Shown: one piece after another, positions 1 to 10,600 of the stretch | Numbering within the stretch: position 1 is the first letter of the stretch | How the letters are laid out: the number at the start of each line of letters is the position of its first letter | Source of the DNA: Arion vulgaris | Lineage: Eukaryota > Mollusca > Gastropoda > Stylommatophora > Arionidae | Direction: 5' to 3' | DNA length: 64,000 nt | Assembly (NCBI GenBank): GCA_020796225.1 | Contig: CM036769.1 | Span: 1,535,501-1,599,500, forward strand | Position numbers and translations under genes: made by a program | The notes under the pieces: model-generated | Seen by the model: only the letters and a program-made list of their open reading frames with translations | Databases searched by the model: none | What the model was told of the DNA's origin: nothing

Positions 1-257
1 AATTTCCATCAGAACCAAATCTGAAGAAGAAAATGCGAGTGAGTCTTCTCAATGTGGCTGGTCTGGATGAAGCTGGGATTGATGGTGGCGGCATCTTCAG
101 AGAGTTTTTGTCAGAGCTGCTGAAGACAGGGTTTGATCCAAACAGAGGGTTCTTTAAGTACACAGCAGACCGCACACTTTACCCAAACCCTGAAGCTGGA
201 TTATTGGTGGAGAAGTTACCATTACATTACTACTTTTTGGGACGAATTTTAGGAAAG
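1..257 (+). CDS. UBE3C: UBE3C exon: start of HECT N-lobe
   Basis: Open from the window edge, with codons beginning at base 3, and ending in GGA-AAG followed by the donor gtgagt at 258. It encodes 85 residues including the [17 protein letters not shown] signature. The exon probably continues left of the window. The ATG at 33 is internal, not a start. Confidence 0.93.
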
Positions 258-3200
258 GTGAGTTGTCTTTGAACACAATATTTGTTTTTTTTTTTCTGGA
301 AATTTTGTCACATTAATATTGTGGGAGTCTGTGGCTTAACAGTAGTAAGTTCAATCACAAACCCAAGAGTACCTGGTTCAAACTCCGCCGCAGGCAGTTT
401 GAAGCAAATTTGTTCCCGTGGATTTTTAGGAACGGTGGAAAATAAACCTCACTGTTTAGAAAACAATAGCAAACTACCGAATGTTTAAGTGGTGCCTAGA
501 AAATCGGCGACTCGTTTACTGTGGTTGATGGCGACGTCCGGTAAAGGATATGCCACAATTTTTGATTTGCAATATCTGATTATTATTTGTGCAGTCAATA
601 AATTCATATTTTCGAGGCATTGCAATGGTTTGTGTTTAAGAACCTTGCACGGACGGGTTGTCGTATTTAGAGTTCCAATATAGAAATAATTTTCTGTGTG
701 TGAAACTATGGCCACTTTGTTGCTATGGAAACATTCAGCAATCTTTCTTCTTACATTATTCTATCAGTGTCCAACCTGGACATAGTTCATAGGTACGGTT
801 CTAACTTCACTGCTCCGTTTCTGTGCCAACGAAAATCACACGAAATGCTAACAACTGTGTCGTGAACTAATTCCAGAATGAAACAGCCATACCGCCACAA
901 AAGCAACCAGCACCGCATAAATGCATATGGCCATCGCTAAAGTGTCAACACAAAACTGTTCATCACTTGAATTGCAATTCGTGTCGAAGGAAACATCAAT
1001 CACGACACAATCCAGCTTTCTGCACACACAAAACACTGCATACGGCAGATTGAGTTGGTTCGTCATAACCACTGTCCGCCATTTTATGAATACCCACAAT
1101 CACAACAAACACACGGTTGACACAGCAAAAGCATTCCATGTAACATTCATAGCTCACAGCGTTGCTCAAGCACTAACTCAGTAGCTCGGCAAACGAAACC
1201 GAAATTACCCTACCAAACATGGCGGAAATGCGCTAGCAAAGTCGTGTCCAGAATAAAAAAAGTTCTGATTATGATTGGCCATCTCGCATTTCGCCATTGC
1301 TGGCCAGATTTTTTTGCCAAACCTGGACGCTGACATCAAATGATAGAGGAAAACTAGCTACAACAGAGATGAAGTGTCTATGCAGAATTGGAGTATCAAG
1401 AAGAGACCAGTTAAAAAATGAAAACATGAAAAAGTGGATACAACATCAGTACTGAACTTCATCAAGAAACAACAAATTAAATAATTCAGCCACTAAAGCA
1501 GATTACCAACAGACTGTGCCTCAAAGAGCAATGATACTCTGATACGGTGGATACAAAACAAATGCAGTCCATGCAAAAAGTGGACCTTAGAGATATCAAA
1601 GGCAACGAAAAAACACTGTTATGAAGCGCATATAAAAGACTGTTGTAGATATCTCTTCTTATCCTAACACTGTGAAGCAAAACAGGATTAGAGAAAAGGA
1701 AGAGAAAGAACTCTTATCAATATTGTACACATTTTATACAGGATGTTCAAGATAAAAGTAGCCTGTCGAGGCAACCAATCTGGCATATGTTTATGAAAAT
1801 GAGAAGGTTCAATTATGACATAGTATAGGTCAAGTGAGCGAGCATTTTTTCTGATGGTGTGTAATTATGAAGGGAAAGGGAGATGAACAAATGTGATGAA
1901 AGAATGAGCTGGTCAGAATCGGTTTTTACTATTAAATAGACAAAACACAATGCGTATCTGGCAACCATTGATTTGTTAATGTGGCTACTTTTATCTTGAA
2001 CACCCTGTATTATACCTTATTTGTTATATTATAATTTTATAATTATTTTATAATTGTATTATTCTTATTATAATTATTCTAAATTATTGTACAAATATCT
2101 TGTTGAGTACTATTACTAACTGCCAATCATGATACAATTGCAGGCACTTATGGAGAACTTGCTGGTAGAGATTCCATTTGCATCATTCTTTTTATCCAAG
2201 ATTCTCAGTCCTAGCAATGCTAACTTAGATATTCATCATCTCCAGTCATTGGATCCACTCATATACAAGTAAGGTTCATTTGTTTGTCTTGTCACAGACC
2301 TGTTGATTATCTTCTAGCAACACAAAGACATCTTCACAATGCCAGTCAGACAGAGTCCATCTTCATCCAGGATTATGATCAGCGCACAAGTCCTCAGACA
2401 CCAGCCTGTCGGCATACAGTCATCCTCCGCCAGGATTACCGTCAGCACACAAGTACAGAAGACATCAGTCAGTCAGCGTAAAAGTCAACCCGTAGCCAAG
2501 TCCACCATCAACAACAACCTGGAACAGCACACACACACCGATCCACACAAAATCCTTCTCAGGACTTACACCTAGACCAACACAAAATCCTTCTCAGGGC
2601 TTACATCTAGACCAACACAAAATCCTTCTCAGGGCTTACATCTAGACCAACACAAAATCCTTCTCAGGGCTTACACCTAGACCAACACAAAATCCTTCTC
2701 AGGACTTACACCTAGACCAACACAAAATCCTTCTCAGGACTTACACCTAGACCAACACAAAATCCTTCTCAGGGCTTACACCTAGACCAACACAAAGTCC
2801 TTCTCAGGACTCCAGATCCACACAACGTAAAAGCACAATTCGCAACAGTCTCTTTTAGGACTAGTCCCAGGCCACATGGCCACACAAAGAAAGCAGGCCG
2901 ATACGTCCTGATATAACCAAGAAGACACCTGTCAGGTTGAAAGTAGCAGGCAGAGGGTGAACTGTCTGGCTGGTGTCTTAAAGAGGTCTTTGTTGAAAAG
3001 ACCTAGAAAAAGAGGTCTTTGTTGGAGATGTCCTAGGTTGAAAGAGGCATACTTCAACCTAATAGAGGTTTAACACACCACCTAACAAGCAAACAAACAA
3101 ACCAACAATTCTCTTGTTAGCATGTCTTGAAAGCAATACTTAAATTGATTGGATATGTAATTTTTATGCTTTTCGCCTGTGGGAAGCAAAGAATAGCACC

Positions 3201-4543
3201 ACTGTGACCTACAAGGCATGTCGTAAAAGCAGACTGATGTAGGACCTAGGGAAGCTACTCTAGTAAATAAAAAGCGTCACAGAAATCAGATGTGCTGGCC
3301 TGCTTGTAGGCGCATAACTGGCACAGCGTACAACTGCTCTTAAGCTCAGATCACACAGAGTGGTTAACAGGTGGTCGCTGTGGAGCGTTCGAAGAAGAAG
3401 TATTATGCTTTTGGGAACTGGAGGTGAAAGCTGTTTGTTGAAAAACTTTGTTCAAACAATGTTCTTACATACCTTTCCCTTCAAAACACCTCTTCGCCCA
3501 CACAAACACCTTGATCCCTGCACAAATGCCTATGTCCAAAACAAACAGCGATGTTCTGCTAGCCCAGACAAACACCTTGATCCCTGCACAAATGCCTCTG
3601 TCCAAAACAAACAGCGATGTTCTGTTAGCCAACACAAACACCTATCTCTATCCCCATACAAACTCATCTTTCAAAGGATAAGATTTTGTTTAATATTGCT
3701 CCACATGGATAATATAGAGAGGCGATGTACAGAAACCTACAAATCTGAGGTGGTCAGATCAGATCTGGAGAAAATCGTGGGGAGGCTGCAGAAATGAATA
3801 ATTAAATAATAATAAAACAATTTTGCCTCTCTTGAAAAGTCACAGGAGCTAATACTAAATGATGTTTTTATGTTGTCTTTCAACTATCCTTGACTATGTT
3901 GTCCATGCTCTTGAAAACTGTTATTCAGTAATCTATTCTTCTAAATACCACCCATATGCTAAGTGATAACTTGCAGCTATCTTTGTCCCTTTATTTCTTG
4001 ACTCTCTAACGTTTGACTATTGAAAATTTCGTAATTTTATTTGCATTTCAACATGACTGATGAATTGACCGTATTTTTGTAACATTTATGCATTGAAATG
4101 TATAGAATATATGTTGACTAATGCAAGACATATGCTAATACCATAATTAATAAACATTACAAAAATTATACGTGTTTAAGATTTCTAATCTTGTTGATTA
4201 AAGCATGCTTTTGTCACATCAACATTTCTGATCATGCCACCATTTTGTATAATCTCTGCTAATGTGTTTTCACTTGCTCTTGTCAAAACCACACATTTGC
4301 TTATCCTCTTCTTTGCGTTCAGTTTCGTATGCTCGTCTAAACCATGAGATGGGTTGTCTCTAGGATGATACATGCCAGTTGGAGTTCCTCGGATTTCCCC
4401 ATAGCTTGTTCTGTAAGCTTCACATTTGCTTATAAAATGGCATCTAATGACTCAGATTACTGTCCTGATGAAGACTGTTACCTTTACCAGTTAATTCTCT
4501 GTCTTCTCTTTTCTCCTCCCCCTCTCTCACTCTCTCTCTCCCC

Positions 4544-4578
<35 letters not shown>

Positions 4579-7549
4579 CTTCATAAAGATTGTATGATTT
4601 ATGTAATGCATCATTTGTTGTTACTCATGGAGACTGTTTTGTTATTTATCTGGTAGAAACCTGCTATTCCTGAAACATTATGATGGTGATGTTGGGGATC
4701 TTGGTTTAGATTTTACTGTGGTCAACAGTGAGTTTGGAGAAACAAAGGTAAAAACTTATCTCGCTCGTTTACCATTTTATTTAAGAAATGGTACGCTCTA
4801 AAGTCATGCCTACTATGTGTACTAGCCAGAAATGCTCTAAATTCATCAATTCTCGAACTCGTTCCAGTGTCTGAGACTTGCCCATGTCACATAATTGAGA
4901 GCGTACGGCATTGATGATATCGGCTCTGTCCATACTTCTGCCCACTTGAGTCAGGGCATTATTTGCAAGAGTCAGCACGCTCGTTATCTCACACTCCAGC
5001 ATGTCCAGGCGTGTACAGCCAAGTCATTTTCTTGAGATGTGATCTCCGAATGCTCTCCACCCATTCCACATGCAGATTTCCAGATTCAGTTATTTGAAGC
5101 ATACTCATCGAGTCTGATATAATAATCGTATGGGTAACCTGATGCTCAGCCACCCATGGGCAGCAATGTAGACAAAGAGGGTGGAACAGATAGAGATGTC
5201 AAAATAAGAATACAGAAGGCAAGCTTTCATTGTACTGGGAAACATATGAAAGTCTAAAGAAATCAAATCTAGAACAAAAATTTGGATATTTAACTCTAAT
5301 GTTAAAGCATTTCTGCTGTATGGGTCAGAAACATGGAGAACTACTAAAATAATAATGCATAAATTGCAAACATTCATCAACTGATGTCTGCGCAGAATAG
5401 AGGAATAAGATGGTATGATAGGGTCACAAATGAGGAACTTATGGAGAGAACAAGACAGATTCCAGTGAACCAAGAGGTTAAAAAGATGCTGGCGCTGGAT
5501 AGCACACATTTTGCGAAAACCTGAGGTGAATATAACAAGAAGGGCCTTTTCCGTGAACCCGCAGGAACAGCGAAAGAAGGGGAGGCCAAGAAATACATGG
5601 AGATCGGATTTGGAGGCAGAGAGCAACAATATAAAGAAGAACTGGAGGGAGCTGCAGGAGATACCTAGAGATAGGAATACTTGGTATGAGGTGGTTGAGG
5701 GGTCTATGCCCCAACCCGGGGTTGAAAAAGGAGGAGTGAGAGATATTCAAGTTGACTTCTGAGTGTGAACGAAGAAGAATTTTTAACTGTATGACGAAAG
5801 TATTTCTGAGTGTGAACGAAGAAGAATTTTTAACTGTATGACAAAGTATTTCTGAGTGTGAACGAAGAAGATTCTTTAACTGTATGACAAAGTATTTCTG
5901 AGTGTGAACGAAGAAGAATCTTTAACTGTATGACAAAGTATTTCTGAGTGTGAACGAAGAAGAATCTTTAACTGTATGACAAAGTATTTCTGAGTGTGAG
6001 CAAGAAGATTCTTTAACTGTATGACAAAGTATTTCTGAGTGTGAACGAAGAAGAATTTTTAACTGTATGACAAAGTATTTCTGAGTGTGAACGAAGAAGA
6101 ATCTTTAACTGTATGACAAAGTATTTCTGAGTGATTGTTTTCAATAAATAACAAAATCAATCAATGATATTCAAATTTGTCCTTTCAGGTGGAAGAGTTA
6201 AAACTTGGAGGTCGCAACATACCCGTAACAGATACAAACAAGATAGAATACATTCATCTCATGGCAGACTATAGAATCAATAAACAGGTAAAACTTGATT
6301 GATTATTTTATTGAACTGATTTCATAGCAGTCCTTGCAAACCTACAGGTGCTCAGTCTCCCGAGGCAGATTTTAAAGTGGGTCTCTGTGACATAGAGGTT
6401 AGGTGCTTGTCTCTTGTTCAAAAGGTACCCGGTTCGCTCCCTTGTGGAGCCATCGGAATATTTTTCCTGATCTCCGTGTAGGTGTGATCGAATTCCTGGT
6501 CCATTCAGAGACTGGCAATAAAACATAGGTCCCATGTTTAATTTGAGCACGTAAAAGAACACTTGGCAGTTCAAAATCAAGAAGAACAGACTGAAAACCC
6601 GCTGCCAGGACAAAATTCATGAGAAAAATTGAAAATAAAACTACAGAATATTTTCACCATTTTCAAAATGACATCAGGAGCCCTCACCGGTGCTACAGTG
6701 TTTGTGCTACAGTGTTTGTGCTACAGTGTTTGTGCTACAGTGTTTGTGCTACAGTGTTTGTGCTACAGTGTTTGTGCTACAGAGTTTGTGCTACAGTGTT
6801 TGTGCTACAGTGTTTGTGCTACAGAGTATATGATGTTTCTATCAATCAATGGATCAGATGTTAAAGGGTATGCATGATTATTCAGTCCCTCTTGTGCCAA
6901 GTCCTACTTGCACATTCCAAATTCCTTCAATCATCTATGTATCATCAGTTGGCATGTCTTCATTCAGCATAGATACACTTATATGTCTCCCTTATCCATC
7001 TGCAACACATGCTTTGTATATCCTGAGCTTTGTATTGGTGCCATGAATGTTAGACCTCTAGATGTTGTCAAGCCTGCTGTAGACTGCTTTTGCCCCTTCA
7101 ATTCTTTACTTTCAAGCATAATGTTCCCATTCAAAGAAACACTACTGCCAAAGTAGTTAAAATATTTGTACTATCTCAGTGAAACCTCAAAATATGTTAC
7201 AATTAATTTCCTTATTGCTTTAATATATCTATATATATAAAGCAAAGCTGAATTAGAATGTGTGTATGTCTGTTACCTTTGTTATCCTACATAGAGGCAT
7301 CGTACAGACTTGAAATTTGACAAGAGGGTAGCTTTCATAGTGCAGAAGATGTAAAAATTATAAAACTGGACTATTGTAACGTATTTACATCTTAAAAACT
7401 AATTTAATTACCAAATTGTCATAACTAGTAAAAAAAATGAGTGTTTTCATATTTTTTAGCCTTGCTGTGGATTCAAATACGGATCATGCTTTGGACTATT
7501 CGAATTTCCACAAAACACCAGATTCGCTCTTTAAAATGTATTTCCATAT

Positions 7550-7607
<58 letters not shown>

Positions 7608-10600
7608 TTATCCTATTGTATACCACCAGATCCGCCCTCACTGCAATGCATTTCGGCAAGGTATGAATGATGTGATACAGTTAGAGTGGTTGCAGATGTT
7701 TAACAGTGGAGAGCTTCAAGTTCTTATTTCTGGAGCATCAGTTCCAATTGATATTGTTGATTTGCGACAGAATACCAAATATTCAGGTCAGAGTTCATCA
7801 TCATATATTTACTATTTGTTATTGATGTATGAGATAGTCAATATGATTGGTTACTGTAAGTGAATTTGCTGGTAACCAGTTATCAGTTATATAAGGACTA
7901 TCATCATAGCACTCAGGACACGTTCATAGGTGCTTCGATCTCCGCCTCAACAAATCCAGCAGCCCTACTTCTACTGGATCTCATATCAGTTTCTTTTTCT
8001 TTCTTTCCTCTAATTCTGTTTTGCCTCACAGCGTGAGGATAAGAAGAGATTTAGAGAACAAACTTTCTTCTAATCCTGTTTTGCCTCACAGCGTCAGGAT
8101 AAGAAGAGATTTAGAGAGCGAACTTTCCTCTAATTCTGTTTTGCCTCACAGCGTCAGGATAAGAAGAGATTTAGAGAGCGAACTTTCCTCTAATCCTGTT
8201 TTGCCTCACAGCGTCAGGATAAGAAGAGATTTAGAGAGCGAACTTTCCTCTAATCCTGTTTTGCCTCACAGTGTCAGGATAAGAAGAGATTTAGAGAGCG
8301 AGCTTTCCTCTAATCCTGTTTTGCCTCACAGCGTCAGGATAAGAAGAGATTTAGAGAGCGAGCTTTTGTGTGCGCTTCATTAATAGTGTTTTTCACCGTC
8401 TCTTATATTTCTAAGGATAATGAATGAGCTGATAGATTGGCTGACATGGCTACAATATCAAATATCAGAGGGAGCTGCATGGACAGAAATGACATTCTCA
8501 ACGCATTTAGAGATTCTTTCCGAATGGAGGAGTTTCATGGTTGTTAATCCTATTCACTGATCAGATTGAGAGAGATGGGTGTCGATATTGGTATAGCCCG
8601 AAAATAACGGATATACCAAATATGTGAAAAGATTGATTAATCAACATCAAACAGGCGTGTTATGCAGTTGGATGCTGCTGGGTTTGTTGAGGCAGAGATC
8701 GGAGCACCTATGGACGTGTCGGAAGTGCTATGATGATATTCCTCTGATAACTTAGTTTATAGTTAAAAGGCCTAGCCACAATAAGGCACACACAATATAG
8801 CTAAAAGAAGGTAGCTCACTAAATGAATTGAATTTTTTTTCTCAGGTGAATATACTGATAACCATCCTGTGATAGAAACATTTTGGACAGTCGTTCATAA
8901 ATTTACAGATCAGCAGAAAAGACAGTTGCTCAAGTTTGTGACCAGCTGCTCTAGACCACCTCTGTTGGGGTTTAAGGTAAGTTATTGTGCTGAGAAACTG
9001 TTGTGAAACAATTCATTTAGCTAAGCTTAGCAAGGGACGATAGAGGAAGAAGATATTGGACAACTTATGCTCTTGGCTTTAGGAAAAAAGTTGGTAATCA
9101 TTTTTTAAAAAGGGTCTGAAGCTGAAGACTTCATTACACCAGGTTTTAACCCCATATGACTCTGTCCCTGTCCACATAAATGGCACGCTTTCTATCGAGT
9201 ATTGCACAAAGCATGAACTCCGTAGCTCCAGCAAAAATCCTAGCGGTCTCTGAAAAAAATACACCTGTGAACATTACTGCACTTTCTGGATTTGAACCCA
9301 CGCCCTTTGGAGTGCACTGCAATGGTTTAATCACATAAACCTTCTTCAATAAAAGTCAATAATATTACTGGTTAACAGTGCTGGAGATATTGTTAAGAAT
9401 GACAACTACTGAGGTGGTGATCTTTTTCAGTCATTGCCAGGTTAAGAAAATTGAATGTGTTTTGTTGCTCTAATGTAGGTATATAATAACAAATCAGAAA
9501 ATGTAATTATGTTACTGCTAGGAAGCATTGCCACTTGGTCCACAACTGCTTATTCCTCCAACATAAGATGCCTTACTAACATGGGTCTAAAGCCAAAGGA
9601 TTGACTTCATTGCACCGGGTTTTACTCCATTGCACCGGGTTTTACTTCATTGCACCGGGTTTTACTTCATTGCACCGGGTTTTACTTCATTGCACCAGGT
9701 TTTACTTCATTGCACCGGGTTTTACTTCATTGCACCAGGTTTTACTTCATTGCACCAGGTTTTACTTCATTGCACCGGGTTTTACTTCATTGCACCAGGT
9801 TTTACTTCATTGCACCGGGTTTTACTTAATTGCACCGGGTTTTACTTAATTGCACCGGGTTTCACTTCATTGCACCGGGTTTTACTTCATTGCATCGGGT
9901 TTTACTTCATTGCACCAGGTTTTACTTCATTGCACCAGGTTTTACTTCATTGCGCCGGGTTTTACTACATTGCACCAGGTTTTACTTCATTGCACCAGGT
10001 TTTACTTCATTGCACCGGGTTTTACTTCATTGCACCAGGTTTTACTCCATTGCTCCAGGTTTTACTCCATTGCACCAGGTTTTACTCCATTGCACCAGGT
10101 TTTACTCCATTGCACCGGGGTTTTACTTCATTGCACCGGAGTTTTACTTCATTGCACCGGGTTTTTACTTCATTGCACCAGGTTTTACTTCATTGCACCG
10201 AGTTTTACTCCATTGCACCAGGTTTTACTCCATTGCACCAGGTTTTACTTCATTGCACCAGGTTTTACTCCATATAGGGCTCGTTCCCTCTCAATAGAAG
10301 TAGCACACCACCTGCATTGCAAAAGCACAAACTCCGTAGCTCCTGCAACAATCCTAGGAGTCTCTAGAAAAAATGCACACGTGAACAGAACTCGTGGTTT
10401 TCCTGTTCCGCGCCTATCGGTATGCGCAACCGAGATAGAGAATACCCTTTATCTTTGTCGTTGAAATCTTCAAAACGTATGTTTTCTCTGAGAGCGTTGA
10501 TGATGTCGCTTCTGTCCATAGAAGACCCATTCTCAATCGTAGCATTGCCCGCCAGTGCGTCTGCTCTCTCATTGCCCTTCACCCCAGCGTGACCCAGGAC

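Noticed and set aside
33..35. ATG at 33 as the UBE3C start codon
   Set aside because: The conserved HECT frame is open upstream to the window edge and known family members have hundreds of residues before this point.
5105..5629. 174-residue minus ORF over the RTE fragment
   Set aside because: The plus strand of the same bases has recognisable LINE C-terminal words. The minus ORF is its shadow.
9601..10464. Three overlapping 155-215 residue ORFs over the SINE-E array
   Set aside because: All three frames give the same kind of periodic peptide, because the 20-bp unit lacks stops. The sequence is an expanded SINE tail.
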